A stretch of DNA of 48,384 nt, taken from positions 1 to 48,384 of the forward strand of contig NZ_JARXXA010000024.1 of the NCBI RefSeq assembly GCF_029892785.1. The letters run 5' to 3'. This DNA comes from Parabacteroides sp. PH5-46 (lineage in GTDB: Bacteria; Bacteroidota; Bacteroidia; Bacteroidales; Tannerellaceae). The notes under the pieces are model-generated. The model ran no database searches and had not been told where the DNA came from. It saw only the letters and a program-made list of their open reading frames with translations. The translations under genes were made by a program, and so were the position numbers. How positions within the stretch are numbered: position 1 is the first letter of the stretch; each line of letters opens with the position of its first letter. Positions 8,840 to 18,751 of the stretch are shown one piece after another.

Positions 8840-9117
8840 CAAAGCATAGCCCATAAGAGCAGGCAGGGTGTTGAAAAAAGAACGGTAGAAAACAGCTTGC
8901 TATTCAGCAATTTCACTATTTTCGCATTAGTATTTTATAGATATACCGGTTTGGTAAACTAAAAAAGTATTAAATAAAAAAATACTATATGTTTGATTTA
9001 AAGCATCTGGCGATTTTGAAACAATACATTGCAGAGTAAACCTGTTTTATAAAAACTTATATCATATTTGTGGCAAAGTTATTTGTCCATTGGATGCATT
9101 TTTTCAGAAAAGAATCG

Positions 9118-9125
9118 TAAATTTG
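9118..9125 (+). promoter_or_regulatory. thrS promoter -7 box
   Basis: TAAATTTG matches TAnnTTTG and lies 40 nt before the thrS ATG. No clear TTTG sits at the ideal -33 spacing. Confidence 0.55.
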
Positions 9126-9164
9126 CACCTTATTTGGAATTTTTGAATTTTAGTGTATAAGATT

Positions 9165-11126
9165 ATGATAAAGATTACATTCCCTGATGGTTCTGTTAGA
9201 GAATATCCGGAAGGAGTAACGGCTTTGGAGATTGCTGAAAGTATTAGTTCACGACTAGCGCAGGATGTTTTGGCGGCTGATGTGAATGGCGAAACATGGG
9301 ACTTGTCGCGCCCTATCTCGCAGGATGCAAGCGTTAAACTGCTAAAATGGGATGATGACGAAGGTAAGCATGCTTACTGGCACTCCAGTGCTCACTTGAT
9401 GGCTGAAGCTTTGCAGGAGTTGTATCCGGGCATTAAGTTCGGCATCGGGCCTGCTATTGAGAACGGGTTCTACTATGATGTGGATCCGGGAGAAGGACAA
9501 ACGATCAAGGAAAGTGACTTCCCGGCCATCGAGGCTAAAATGATGGAACTGATTGCCCGCAAGGAAGAAATCAAACGTCAGAGCATTGCCAAAGACGATG
9601 CCGTAAAGATGTTTGGAGACCGGGGCGAAGTATATAAAACCGAGCTGATCAGCGAATTGGCAGACGGCACCATCACGACTTATACACAAGGTAACTTCAC
9701 GGACCTTTGCCGTGGACCTCACCTGCCAAATACGTCTTATATAAAAGCCGTAAAAATATTAAGCGTAGCTGGAGCCTACTGGCGTGGCGACGAAAAGCGT
9801 AAACAGCTGGTACGTCTGTACGGTATTACGTTCCCGAAAAAGAAAATGTTGGATGAATACCTGGCGTTTCTTGAAGAGGCGAAAAAACGCGACCACCGGA
9901 AGATCGGTAAAGAGCTTGAACTGTTTGCTTTCTCACAAAATGTAGGAGCAGGCTTGCCTTTATGGTTGCCACGCGGAACGCAATTACGTCTGCGCCTGGA
10001 AGATTTCCTGAAGCGTATTCAGAAGAAATATGGCTATCAACAGGTTATGACTCCTCATATCGGTGGTAAACAATTATATGTAACATCGGGGCACTACGAA
10101 AAATATGGAAAGGATTCTTTCCAGCCCATCCATACACCGCAAGAAGGAGAAGAATTCCTGCTTAAACCGATGAACTGTCCGCATCATTGCGAGATATTCA
10201 AACTCATTCCGCGCTCATACAAAGACCTGCCAATCCGCTTTGCCGAATTTGGAACAGTGTATCGTTATGAACAAAGTGGGGAGTTACATGGTTTAACTCG
10301 TGTACGTGGGTTTACGCAGGATGATGCTCACTTGTTCTGCCGTCCGGATCAGTTGAAAGAAGAGTTTCTGAAAGTAATGGATATTATCTTTATTATCTTC
10401 AAAGCACTTGACTTTGAGAATTTTGAAGCACAGATATCCTTGCGCGACCCGGAAAACAAAGAAAAATACATCGGTTCGGAAGAAAACTGGGTGAAAGCGG
10501 AAACAGCCATCATCGAAGCCTGTCAGGAAGCCGGATTAAAAGCGAAAGTTGAGCTGGGAGAAGCCGCTTTCTACGGTCCGAAGCTAGACTTTATGGTGAA
10601 AGATGCCATCGGACGTCGCTGGCAGTTGGGAACCATCCAGGTAGACTACAGCCTGCCGGAACGTTTTGAGCTGGAATATACCGGTGAAGACAACAAAAAG
10701 CACCGTCCGGTGATGATACACCGCGCACCGTTTGGTTCTATGGAACGATTTGTTGCTGTGCTGATTGAGCATACCGGAGGTAAATTCCCGATGTGGCTTA
10801 CTCCTGATCAAGTGGCCGTATTGCCGGTAAGTGAAAAATACAATGACTACGCCTGGGAAGTAGCCCAAATGCTGGAAGACCAGGATATACGCGTAGTGGT
10901 AGATGATCGTAACGAAAAAGTAGGCCGTAAAATACGTGACAACGAACTGAAACGTATCCCTTATATGCTGATCGTTGGAGAGAAAGAAGCTGAAAATAAT
11001 GAAGTTTCGGTAAGAAAACAGGGCGAAGGTGATAAAGGTTCGATGAAAATTACTACATTTGCAGCGCTTTTAAACGATGAAGTCGAAGAAATGATGAATC
11101 GCTGGCAAAAGAATAGAGGAAAATAA
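9165..11126 (+). CDS. thrS: Threonyl-tRNA synthetase (653 aa)
   Basis: Charges tRNA-Thr with threonine in the cytosol. Domains in order: TGS (~1-62, MIKITFPDG), editing domain (~70-225, with HxxxH in [11 protein letters not shown]), class II catalytic core (~245-540) and C-terminal anticodon-binding domain (~545-653). Zinc-site motif MNCPHH, motif 2 [17 protein letters not shown] and motif 3 ([11 protein letters not shown]) are present. The longer reading starts at a GTG (9153); the ATG at 9165 fits the family N-terminus better. It is first in the conserved thrS-infC-rpmI-rplT cluster, 42 nt before infC. Confidence 0.97.
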   Translation: MIKITFPDGSVREYPEGVTALEIAESISSRLAQDVLAADVNGETWDLSRPISQDASVKLLKWDDDEGKHAYWHSSAHLMAEALQELYPGIKFGIGPAIENGFYYDVDPGEGQTIKESDFPAIEAKMMELIARKEEIKRQSIAKDDAVKMFGDRGEVYKTELISELADGTITTYTQGNFTDLCRGPHLPNTSYIKAVKILSVAGAYWRGDEKRKQLVRLYGITFPKKKMLDEYLAFLEEAKKRDHRKIGKELELFAFSQNVGAGLPLWLPRGTQLRLRLEDFLKRIQKKYGYQQVMTPHIGGKQLYVTSGHYEKYGKDSFQPIHTPQEGEEFLLKPMNCPHHCEIFKLIPRSYKDLPIRFAEFGTVYRYEQSGELHGLTRVRGFTQDDAHLFCRPDQLKEEFLKVMDIIFIIFKALDFENFEAQISLRDPENKEKYIGSEENWVKAETAIIEACQEAGLKAKVELGEAAFYGPKLDFMVKDAIGRRWQLGTIQVDYSLPERFELEYTGEDNKKHRPVMIHRAPFGSMERFVAVLIEHTGGKFPMWLTPDQVAVLPVSEKYNDYAWEVAQMLEDQDIRVVVDDRNEKVGRKIRDNELKRIPYMLIVGEKEAENNEVSVRKQGEGDKGSMKITTFAALLNDEVEEMMNRWQKNRGK

Positions 11127-11168
11127 TAATTTTAAACTATTAATAACGAGGAGAATAAACATTTTTGA

Positions 11169-11807
11169 ATGAAGAATGACAATCTGAAAGATCAGTACCG
11201 GATCAATGAGCGCATCCGCGCCCGTGAAGTTCGATTGGTAGGTGACAATATTGAACAGGGTGTTTATCCACTTGCACAGGCACTTAAATTTGCAGAAGAA
11301 CAAGGACTTGATCTGGTTGAGATTTCACCAAATGCTGCCCCCCCCGTTTGTCGAATAATCGACTATAAGAAACTTCTTTACCAGCAGAAAAAGCATCAGA
11401 AAGAGCAGAAAGCCAAGTCTGTGAAAGTAATCGTTAAGGAGATTCGTTTCGGTCCGCAAACGGATGACCATGATTACAATTTCAAGCTAAAGCATGCGAA
11501 AGGCTTCTTGGAAGATGGTTCAAAAGTGAAGGCTTATGTGTTCTTCAAGGGGCGTTCGATCTTGTTTAAAGAACAGGGAGAAGTATTATTACTTCGATTT
11601 GCCAACGATTTGGAAGATTACGGTAAAGTTGAACAAATGCCTGTATTAGAAGGTAAACGAATGACGATTATGCTTTCGCCTAAAAAAAGCGGAGCACAAG
11701 CCAAACCTCAGCCACAAGCACAGCAGCCACAGCCACAGGTGAAGAAAGTAATCACACTGAAACCCAAGACTGAAGAAGCAAAAGCTGAAGAAAAGAAAGA
11801 AGAATAA
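11169..11807 (+). CDS. infC: Translation initiation factor IF-3 (212 aa)
   Basis: Binds the 30S subunit, prevents premature 50S joining and checks start-codon pairing. The N-terminal domain (~8-80) has [16 protein letters not shown] and [17 protein letters not shown]. The C-terminal domain (~88-172) has [15 protein letters not shown]. Residues ~175-212 form a low-complexity tail of Pro-Gln repeats followed by Lys/Glu, which E. coli IF-3 lacks. The start is a normal ATG rather than the AUU used in E. coli, so start-codon autoregulation is not indicated. Confidence 0.96.
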   Translation: MKNDNLKDQYRINERIRAREVRLVGDNIEQGVYPLAQALKFAEEQGLDLVEISPNAAPPVCRIIDYKKLLYQQKKHQKEQKAKSVKVIVKEIRFGPQTDDHDYNFKLKHAKGFLEDGSKVKAYVFFKGRSILFKEQGEVLLLRFANDLEDYGKVEQMPVLEGKRMTIMLSPKKSGAQAKPQPQAQQPQPQVKKVITLKPKTEEAKAEEKKEE

Positions 11808-11862
11808 AAATACCCGGCAACGGGAAATATATAAGTTTAATAATTAAAAACAGAATTGGAAA

Positions 11863-12060
11863 ATGCCTAAGATGAAGACTAATTCCGGTGCCAAAAAGAG
11901 GTTCGCCCTTACCGGAACAGGTAAAATCAAGAGAAAACACGCTTATAAAAGTCACATTCTTACAAAGAAGACTAAAAAGCAGAAAAGGAATCTTACGCAC
12001 ATTGGCTTGGTGCATGCATCAAACGAAAACAGTGTGAAAGAACTTCTTTGTTTGAAGTAA
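11863..12060 (+). CDS. rpmI: 50S ribosomal protein L35 (65 aa)
   Basis: Small, very basic large-subunit protein starting [14 protein letters not shown], of normal family length. It lies 55 nt after infC and 103 nt before rplT, the usual order. No separate promoter is obvious, so it is likely part of the infC transcript. Confidence 0.97.
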   Translation: MPKMKTNSGAKKRFALTGTGKIKRKHAYKSHILTKKTKKQKRNLTHIGLVHASNENSVKELLCLK

Positions 12061-12163
12061 CCTTTTTATTTCGAGTTTTACAACGATTTTTATTAACCGA
12101 ATGTATTTAGCAAAAAAGATCATCCTGTAGAGATGGCGCTAACATTCAAAAACAGATTAGATT

Positions 12164-12508
12164 ATGCCAAGGTCAGTTAATCATGTTGCTTCAAGAGCAA
12201 AAAGAAAACGGATTTTAAAACTTACGAGAGGATATTATGGCGCTCGTAAAAACGTGTGGACAGTTGCAAAAAACACATGGGAAAAAGGTTTGACGTATGC
12301 ATTTCGCGACCGTCGTAACAAAAAACGTAACTTCCGCGCATTGTGGATACAGCGTATCAATGCTGCTGCACGTCTGGAAGGTATGTCTTACTCCCGCCTG
12401 ATGGGTGCTTTACACGCTAAAGGTATCGAAATCAACCGTAAAGTGTTGGCCGATTTAGCGATGAATCATCCGGAAGCTTTCAAAGCAATTGTAGACAAAG
12501 TAAAGTAA
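12164..12508 (+). CDS. rplT: 50S ribosomal protein L20 (114 aa)
   Basis: Early-assembly 23S rRNA binding protein. The basic N-terminus ([16 protein letters not shown]) and the globular part ([30 protein letters not shown]) are canonical, and the length is normal. It is the last gene of the cluster, followed by a strong hairpin and then by the Bacteroidales-1 RNA, the usual neighbour in this order. Confidence 0.97.
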   Translation: MPRSVNHVASRAKRKRILKLTRGYYGARKNVWTVAKNTWEKGLTYAFRDRRNKKRNFRALWIQRINAAARLEGMSYSRLMGALHAKGIEINRKVLADLAMNHPEAFKAIVDKVK

Positions 12509-12534
12509 AAGCTATTATAGCTGCGAAATACATG

Positions 12535-12568
12535 ATAGAGACAAGGGGATCCCTTGTCTCTATTTGTT
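12535..12568 (+). terminator. rplT terminator
   Basis: A 13-bp perfect stem (ATAGAGACAAGGG, 12535-12547, with its complement ending 12563) around a 3-nt loop, followed by a short T-rich stretch. It separates the ribosomal-protein transcript from the downstream RNA gene. Confidence 0.85.
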
Positions 12569-12618
12569 TATAATAGCGATGAAATGGGCAAAAAAAGAGG
12601 AATTTTCATGCCTATTTA

Positions 12619-12650
12619 TTTGGAAATTCTAAACCTTCTATATATATTTG
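12619..12650 (+). promoter_or_regulatory. Promoter of Bacteroidales-1 / 6S-like RNA
   Basis: TTTG (12619-12622), a 20-nt spacer and TATATTTG (12643-12650) form an exact Bacteroidetes consensus promoter. No ORF of typical coding character follows. Confidence 0.9.
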
Positions 12651-12656
12651 TGTTAT

Positions 12657-12897
12657 AAAGATAGGTGATGAGTTAAGCCGCACTTGTTCGATTGGGAAAC
12701 TCATCAGTAAAATACAATTCCGAGACAAAGCTCTTGTCACCAATGGCGGGCCGCACCCTTCGGGGATGCTTCGCACAGCGGATTACAAAGGTGGCAAAGC
12801 ACTCAAATCCTGTCATACGGAGTTTGTTCATATCTACAGTGCGGCTTTCTTTCATATACAAAGAGACCGTCTCTTTTTAGAGGTGGTCTCTTTTTTT
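12657..12897 (+). ncRNA. Bacteroidales-1 RNA (6S-like)
   Basis: About 240 nt between a consensus promoter and a strong terminator, directly downstream of rplT. This position, order and layout match the described Bacteroidales-1 RNA motif, which has been proposed to be the 6S RNA of this group, sequestering RNA polymerase. A 10-bp closing helix pairs 12675-12684 (AAGCCGCACT) with 12838-12847 (AGTGCGGCTT). Further in, 12697-12702 pairs with 12820-12825, leaving a roughly 12 by 12 nt unpaired bubble. A competing 9-bp helix pairs 12666-12674 with 12698-12706. The 5' end is inferred from the promoter. ORFs of ~60 codons cross it on both strands but have poor starts and no family features. Confidence 0.85.
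12861..12897 (+). terminator. Terminator of the 6S-like RNA
   Basis: Stem AGAGACC (12862-12868) with GGTCTCT (12885-12891), plus an inner CTCT/AGAG helix and a T-run to 12897. Its T-run also supplies the TTTG (12895-12898) that serves as -33 box for the next gene. Confidence 0.85.
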
Positions 12898-12929
12898 GTT
12901 TAAAAGATTAGGCATTTTTCTTATTTTTG
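12895..12929 (+). promoter_or_regulatory. Promoter of sialate O-acetylesterase gene
   Basis: TTTG at 12895-12898, a 23-nt spacer and TATTTTTG at 12922-12929. The start would lie about 30 nt before the ATG at 12965. The -33 box overlaps the end of the preceding terminator. Confidence 0.6.
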
Positions 12930-12964
12930 CAAAAAAGAGTTTATCACCACTAATATTTACAATC

Positions 12965-14893
12965 ATGAAGAACACAAGCCTTTTGCTTATTATTCTTACC
13001 TTTTTTACGTTTCAGTTGACTGCTAAGGTCAGCACTCCAAAGTTCTTTTCCGACCACATGGTGTTACAACGGGATATGCCGATTAACCTATGGGGGACGG
13101 CTGACAAGGGAGAGATAATCACGGTTCGTTTTAACAACAAAGAATACACTACACAAGCCGACAAGAAAGGGAACTGGTCTGTTGTGATGGACAGCATGCC
13201 ATTTGGCGGTCCTTACAACATGAGTATTTCAGGAAAGGCCAACAGTATCGACTTTAAAGATATACTGATTGGAGACGTCTGGATTTGTAGCGGACAGTCT
13301 AATATGGAATGGCCACTGGAGGATACGGAGAATGCAGCAGACGAAATCAAGCGTTCCATGAATCCGAACATCCGCCTTATTACCGTAGAAAAGACGATCA
13401 AAACGAAGGAGGCTGCCGACATCGAAAGCGGCACCTGGGAAGTCTGCAAGCCTGAGACTTCACGTCGCTTCTCAGCTGTAGGCTATTACTTCGGAAAGGA
13501 GCTTCAGACGGAATTGAATATTCCCGTTGGCTTGATCAATACCTCATGGGGCGGAACAGATATTCAGCCTTGGACCAGTTGGGAAACAATGGTTCAGACA
13601 GACGACTACAAGAAATACACAGGAAAAACACTGGATCAGTCATTCAAATACGATCCCAAACTTCTTGAAAAGTACAACCAGGCAGTGGCCAACGATAAAG
13701 GGCTGGCTGAGAAATGGTATGCCCCCGACACCAAAGCGAAGGGTTGGGAGAAAATGTATGTCCCCAAGCTATGGGATGGTATCCTGGGAGAAGATGATGG
13801 TATCGTATGGTTCAGAACTACTCTTGAATTACCGGAAAGCGCAGCTGGTAAAGCCGGCGTTATTAATCTGGGGCCTGTTGATGATGAAGACATGACATAT
13901 ATAAACGGAAGCTTCCTGGGAGAGACACAGACATACAATACTCCTCGTAATTATGCCATAAAGAGTGGCATCCTGAAAAGCGGGATAAACACAATCGTAG
14001 TAAGGGTAAAAGATAATACCGGAGGCGGAGGAATGTTCGGACGCCCGGAAGAAGTATATCTGGAAGTAGGCGGAACCACTTATCCGTTGGCTGGCGAATG
14101 GGAGTACAAGCCTTCTGCCGTTACCTCCCAATTCGGAACCAAGCCATTAAGTCCCAATGTTTTTGCGTCCGTATTATATAATGGTATGGTCAAGCCGCTG
14201 GTAGGATACAACATCAAAGGAGCCATCTGGTATCAGGGAGAGAACAATTCCGGCGAAGCCTACAAGTACAGAACCTTATTCCCGAACATGATCAACGACT
14301 GGCGCAAGCAGTGGGGATATGAGTTTCCTTTCTTCTGGGTACAGCTGGCCAACTTTATGGAAGTGCAGAGCAATCCCGTAGAAAGCGCATGGGCCGAATT
14401 GCGCGAAGCTCAGAATATGACGCTTAGTCTGCCCAAGACAGGACAGGCCGTTATCACAGACATTGGCGATGCAGACGATATACATCCCAGAAACAAAAAA
14501 GATGTTGGACACCGATTGGCTCTCAATGCCTTGAAAACAGCCTACGGGAAAGATCTCATTGCCTCGGGGCCGGTGTACGACTCCATGTCAAAAGAAGGCA
14601 ATAAGATTATCCTGACTTTCAAGAATACCGGAACAGGCTTGTCTACAATAGACGGGAACAAGTACGGGTATGTAAAAGGTTTCTCCATTGCCGGAGCAGA
14701 CAAGAAATTTGTATGGGCAAAAGCATATATCGACGAAAACAAGGTTGTTGTCTTCAGCGAGAAGGTAGCTAATCCGGCTGCCGTACGATATGCCTGGGCA
14801 GACAACCCGGATGACAACAACCTGGTAAACAGTGCCGGGCTTCTGTCTTCTCCTTTCCGCACGGATGACTGGAAAGGCATTACGGAAAGATAA
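12965..14893 (+). CDS. Sialate O-acetylesterase family protein (642 aa)
   Basis: Exported carbohydrate esterase that removes O-acetyl groups, typically from sialic acids or other acetylated glycans. The signal peptide is residues ~1-19 (MKNTSLLLII...). The SASA esterase fold is split. Its first part has GQSNMEW with nucleophile S112 and VGLINTSWGGTDIQPW. Residues ~215-375 form an inserted jelly-roll, galactose-binding-like region (GIVWFRTTLELPES). The second part has IWYQGENNSG and the Asp/His end GDADDIHPRNKKDVGHRLA. The reading frame extends 23 codons further upstream, but the ATG at 12965 starts a clean signal peptide. It lies 25 nt upstream of the GH2 gene, very likely in one operon, suggesting joint attack on an acetylated glycan. 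Confidence 0.9.
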   Translation: MKNTSLLLIILTFFTFQLTAKVSTPKFFSDHMVLQRDMPINLWGTADKGEIITVRFNNKEYTTQADKKGNWSVVMDSMPFGGPYNMSISGKANSIDFKDILIGDVWICSGQSNMEWPLEDTENAADEIKRSMNPNIRLITVEKTIKTKEAADIESGTWEVCKPETSRRFSAVGYYFGKELQTELNIPVGLINTSWGGTDIQPWTSWETMVQTDDYKKYTGKTLDQSFKYDPKLLEKYNQAVANDKGLAEKWYAPDTKAKGWEKMYVPKLWDGILGEDDGIVWFRTTLELPESAAGKAGVINLGPVDDEDMTYINGSFLGETQTYNTPRNYAIKSGILKSGINTIVVRVKDNTGGGGMFGRPEEVYLEVGGTTYPLAGEWEYKPSAVTSQFGTKPLSPNVFASVLYNGMVKPLVGYNIKGAIWYQGENNSGEAYKYRTLFPNMINDWRKQWGYEFPFFWVQLANFMEVQSNPVESAWAELREAQNMTLSLPKTGQAVITDIGDADDIHPRNKKDVGHRLALNALKTAYGKDLIASGPVYDSMSKEGNKIILTFKNTGTGLSTIDGNKYGYVKGFSIAGADKKFVWAKAYIDENKVVVFSEKVANPAAVRYAWADNPDDNNLVNSAGLLSSPFRTDDWKGITER

Positions 14894-14918
14894 CAAACCT
14901 GATAATATATCTATCCAC

Positions 14919-17900
14919 ATGAAAACCGCTTTAAGACTACTTTTTGTGTTCGCTGTTGTGTCGGTACAACTATCAGCTCAGCAGCCGAATTTCTTTAATA
15001 ATCTTTATGATTATATAGAAAATACCTCCGTTTTTGAACTAAACCAGGAGGAAGGCAGAGCTTATTTCATCCCTGAAAAGAACCTATCACTTAATGGTGA
15101 GTGGCAATTCTTTTACAGTGATACACCGGAGGGTATTCCTTCGGACTTTTACAAACCATCGTTTTACGACAGGGCTTGGGAAACGATTGCCGTACCTTCC
15201 AACTGGGAAATGCTTGGATACGGAGATAAGTTGTTCCGCAATGTACATGCTCCGTTCAAAGCGAATCCCCCCTATGTTCCGAAAGAGTACAACCCTAGCG
15301 GGGCATACCTGAAAAGCTTTGTGCTTCCCGACTCCTGGAAGGAGGAACAAGTCTTTCTGCGGTTTGAGAAAGTAGCCTCGGCGTCATTCGTCTGGGTCAA
15401 CGGGCAGGAAGTAGGCTATAATGAAGGAGGGCAAGAGCCTGCGGAGTATAATATTACAAAATACCTGAAAAGCGGAAGAAATAAGATAGCTGTTCTGGTA
15501 CTGAAGTATTCAGACGGATATTATCTGGAGGGACAAGACTACTGGCGGCTAGCCGGAATATTTGACGATGTATGGGTATACGCCACTCCGGCAGTCAGGC
15601 TGTTTGACTGGCAGGTAATCACCGATCTGGACGAAAGCTATACGGATGCCGAGCTAAAAGTAAAACTGGACATCAAACAATACGCGGATTTTCCAGCTTC
15701 CGACTATCTGATAAGAGCTCAGTTGACAGACAGCAAAGAAGAAATAATAAGTGGATTTGAAAGCAAGCCTTTCTCCATCGAAGCGGGGAAAGTGCAGGTA
15801 GAATTGTCTAAGCATATCAGCCAGCCGCTGAAGTGGACATCGGAAACGCCTAACCTATACACGCTTCACATGCAGCTATTAACAGCCGCAGGAGACTTGA
15901 TTGATCAGGCAGACACCCGCATCGGCTTTAAGGAGACAGAAATACGGGACGGCGTGTTTTACCTGAACGGCCTGCCCGTGAAAGTAAATGCCCAGAACTC
16001 GCACATGCAGCATCCGGAACTGGGGCACGTAATGAACGAAGCAACCATTCGTAAAGACTTTGAGATACTGAAACAATTCAACTTCAATACCGTACGAACT
16101 TCACACTATCCTCCGGTAAACAGATATCTGGAACTAGCTGACGAATATGGCCTCTATGTCATTGATGAAGCAGGCGTAGAAGCACATGCCACCGAATTTG
16201 TATCCAATTTGCCTGAGTTTACGGAAATGTACCGGGAGCGCGTGCGTAAAATGGTATTAAGAGACCGAAACCACCCGTGTATCCTGTTCTGGAGCGCCGG
16301 AAATGAAAGCGGGGAAGGTTTCAATATCACAGAGGTAGTGAAAGAAGGCCGGAAGTATGACGAAACCCGTTACTGGATGTACGGAGGAAACGCCTTTGCA
16401 CACCCGGCAGAAGATATCATCGGCCCCCGCTATCCTACTCCTATGGAGTTGGAAATGCAGGTGGGTATCTCGCCGGACGAAGACGAGCTGCGTCCGTCTT
16501 TCATGGACGAATACTTGTCCGTAGCAGGTAACGGCGGAGGCGGAATGGACGACTACTGGCGCGTCATATACGCGCATCCCCGAACCATGGGGGGTGCCAT
16601 TTGGGATTTCGTCAGTACCGGAGTAACCGAGCGAATCCGCGCCATACAAGACAGATCGTCTTATAACACACCCGTACATCTGATGGGCAATGCCTCTCTT
16701 GTAGCGGGAACAACAGGAAATGTCCTCGACCTGAACGGGCACGACCAGTGGGTAGAAGTCTACCGCGCACCGAACGTAGAAGTAACGGGAGATAAACTGA
16801 CATTAACCTGCGATATATATCCTCGTAAACTAATCAGCAGTTGCGGCTCGCTGATTACTAAGGGTAGCTATCAGTTTGGTTTGCAGCAAAGAGGCAAAGA
16901 TTCGTTGGAGTTCTACATTTTTACTGATAAGGCTTACAAAGTAAAAACAGCTTTACCGCAAAACTGGGAATACAACTGGCATCAGCTTACAGCCGTTTAT
17001 GACGGGGAATATATCTCCATTTGGCTGGATGGCGCAGAGAAAGCCAGAAGCAAAGCAAGCGGGCTAATCAAAAATATGCCCTATCCGGTGAATATCGGAC
17101 GCAATCCCGAAATACACGGACAGGAAACAGACGTATATATCTGCGATGCGCAATTTGACAATGTGGGAATCTTTAGCGAAGCATTGAAACCAAATGAGAT
17201 ACAGCCCGGCAATGCGCGTCTGTGGCTTGACTTTGAACAGGAAACGGACATGGGGCGTTTCTATAGCTACGGGATTGGCGCCCGTACGTATGGCAGCATC
17301 TGGCCGGACCGGAGTGTACAACCGGAAATGTGGCAAATGAAGAAAAGCGTACAGCCTATCTCTGCACAATGGGTAGATGCAGAAAAAGGATATGTAGAAG
17401 TCTGGAACAGAAATCATTTCCTGAATGCCTCACATTACAATACTCAGTGGTTTATTACCGAAAACGGAGCAATCATACAAAAAGGAAACCTGGCATTGGA
17501 CATCCCTCCATTGACAAAGAAAATTGTGCAAGTGCCGTTCAAAAAGTCTGCTGCTGTAGCGGGTGCAGAGTACCTCCTCATGATAAGCTCGTCACTGAAA
17601 GAGGACGAATTATGGGCGCATGCCGGACACGAAGTAGCCTGGGATCAGTTGGCTTTGCCCTGGCACAAAGCAGAAGAGGCGAAACAGCACAGCAACCGGA
17701 AAGCGGTTCTTCATCAGACGGCTAAAGAGATAAAGGTAACAGGAAACGGCTTCAGCTACACCTTTGACAGGCAAAGCGGACTGCTATTGTCTATCCTTTA
17801 CGGGGATAAAGAAATGCTGAAAGCCCCGCTGATGCTGAACGTATGGAGAGCGCCATTGGCTAACGAACTGGACGAATGGAATTCTTATAACGCCGTATCA

Positions 17901-18650
17901 GACAAGTGGAAAGCCGGATACGGACACTATGTGGTAACTGAATTTTACTCTGCAGGGATCGATTCGCTTAAACACGTTCCACTGTCTGTTGAAGCCTTTG
18001 AAACAGACGGTAAGGTATATCTTAATGTACGCGACATCTACCTGACCGGAAGCAGCACAATGGAGAAAAAGGATCTTTACATCTGGGGTATGCAAAGCAA
18101 TGGTTTTGAAAATATTTATACCTACGTAATAGACGGAGACGGCGAACTGAGTATCCATCATAAGGTAAGTCCCGAAGGCAAAATGCCGCTCTGGCTTCCG
18201 CGCATCGGCTTGACCCTTACTTTAGACAAAAGCCTGGAGCAGGTAGAATGGAACGGACGAGGGCCGCAGGAAAACTACCCGGATCGCAAAACAGGCTATA
18301 AAGTAGATATTTACCAGTCAACAGTAAGCAATATGTATGAGCCTTATCTTATCCCGCAAGACTACGGTTTGCGCACAGATAACCGTTGGGTGAAAATGAC
18401 AGACAAGGACGGACAGGGTATTCAGTTCAAGATGAACGAACGATTCAATTTCAATGCCCACCCCTACTCTTCCGAAAACCTTACGAAGGCGATGTACACC
18501 TATCAGTTGCAGGAGCAAGACGGCATCACGCTCAATCTAGACTATGCCACTTCCGGCGTAGGATGTACTGCCCGCAGCATTTTAAATGCCTATCGGGTGC
18601 TTCCGCAGGTATATGAAAGAACATTGAAAATCAGCCCTACGAAAAGGTGA
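14919..18650 (+). CDS. GH2 beta-galactosidase-like enzyme with inserted LamG domain (1243 aa)
   Basis: Large secreted LacZ-type glycoside hydrolase. The signal peptide is ~1-20 (ending LSAQQ). Next come the GH2 sugar-binding domain (~45-230), an immunoglobulin-like domain (~235-340) and the TIM barrel (~345-575), with acid/base E463 in GNESGEG and nucleophile E531 in MDEYLSVAGN. A concanavalin/LamG-like domain spans ~575-780 (DLNGHDQWVEV, WHQLTAVYDGEYISIWLDG), inserted before the DUF4981 and beta-galactosidase small-chain domains (~790-1243, including WNGRGPQENYPDRK). The insertion makes it longer than E. coli LacZ and probably binds glycan. The ATG at 14919 is chosen over upstream codons because it begins the signal peptide. 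Exact sugar specificity is unknown; GH2 also includes mannosidases and glucuronidases. Confidence 0.9.
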   Translation: MKTALRLLFVFAVVSVQLSAQQPNFFNNLYDYIENTSVFELNQEEGRAYFIPEKNLSLNGEWQFFYSDTPEGIPSDFYKPSFYDRAWETIAVPSNWEMLGYGDKLFRNVHAPFKANPPYVPKEYNPSGAYLKSFVLPDSWKEEQVFLRFEKVASASFVWVNGQEVGYNEGGQEPAEYNITKYLKSGRNKIAVLVLKYSDGYYLEGQDYWRLAGIFDDVWVYATPAVRLFDWQVITDLDESYTDAELKVKLDIKQYADFPASDYLIRAQLTDSKEEIISGFESKPFSIEAGKVQVELSKHISQPLKWTSETPNLYTLHMQLLTAAGDLIDQADTRIGFKETEIRDGVFYLNGLPVKVNAQNSHMQHPELGHVMNEATIRKDFEILKQFNFNTVRTSHYPPVNRYLELADEYGLYVIDEAGVEAHATEFVSNLPEFTEMYRERVRKMVLRDRNHPCILFWSAGNESGEGFNITEVVKEGRKYDETRYWMYGGNAFAHPAEDIIGPRYPTPMELEMQVGISPDEDELRPSFMDEYLSVAGNGGGGMDDYWRVIYAHPRTMGGAIWDFVSTGVTERIRAIQDRSSYNTPVHLMGNASLVAGTTGNVLDLNGHDQWVEVYRAPNVEVTGDKLTLTCDIYPRKLISSCGSLITKGSYQFGLQQRGKDSLEFYIFTDKAYKVKTALPQNWEYNWHQLTAVYDGEYISIWLDGAEKARSKASGLIKNMPYPVNIGRNPEIHGQETDVYICDAQFDNVGIFSEALKPNEIQPGNARLWLDFEQETDMGRFYSYGIGARTYGSIWPDRSVQPEMWQMKKSVQPISAQWVDAEKGYVEVWNRNHFLNASHYNTQWFITENGAIIQKGNLALDIPPLTKKIVQVPFKKSAAVAGAEYLLMISSSLKEDELWAHAGHEVAWDQLALPWHKAEEAKQHSNRKAVLHQTAKEIKVTGNGFSYTFDRQSGLLLSILYGDKEMLKAPLMLNVWRAPLANELDEWNSYNAVSDKWKAGYGHYVVTEFYSAGIDSLKHVPLSVEAFETDGKVYLNVRDIYLTGSSTMEKKDLYIWGMQSNGFENIYTYVIDGDGELSIHHKVSPEGKMPLWLPRIGLTLTLDKSLEQVEWNGRGPQENYPDRKTGYKVDIYQSTVSNMYEPYLIPQDYGLRTDNRWVKMTDKDGQGIQFKMNERFNFNAHPYSSENLTKAMYTYQLQEQDGITLNLDYATSGVGCTARSILNAYRVLPQVYERTLKISPTKR

Positions 18651-18654
18651 AAAA

Positions 18655-18734
18655 TCACACCCATACGATTTAAAAAACGCACCCATGCAATTTTCAAAAC
18701 GCATGGGTGCATTTTTTTGAAAGGAGCCATGCGT
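18655..18734. repeat. 22-bp palindromic array, 4 units
   Basis: Four copies of the near-palindrome GCACCCATGC, or its complement GCATGGGTGC, at 18657, 18679, 18701 and 18723. Every step is exactly 22 bp. The outer copies are diverged (ACACCCATAC and GGAGCCATGC). A/T-rich spacers of about 12 bp separate the cores. The array begins within 10 bp of the GH2 stop codon. Confidence 0.8.
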
Positions 18735-18751
18735 TTTTAAAGAAGAAAAAT

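Noticed and set aside
8989-9039. 16-codon frame starting MFDLKHLAIL before thrS
   Set aside because: No suitable promoter or terminator around it and it is too short to separate from chance.
11127-11168. AUU start or autoregulatory leader for infC
   Set aside because: The only ATT near the start is followed at once by a stop in its frame; the ATG at 11169 is a normal start.
12673-12880. ORFs of about 62 codons on both strands inside the 6S-like RNA
   Set aside because: The plus-strand frame starts at TTG and runs into the terminator. Promoter, terminator and long-range pairing fit a structured RNA better.
16257-16742. 161-codon minus-strand ORF inside the GH2 gene
   Set aside because: A shadow of the GH2 coding frame with no promoter and no recognisable family.
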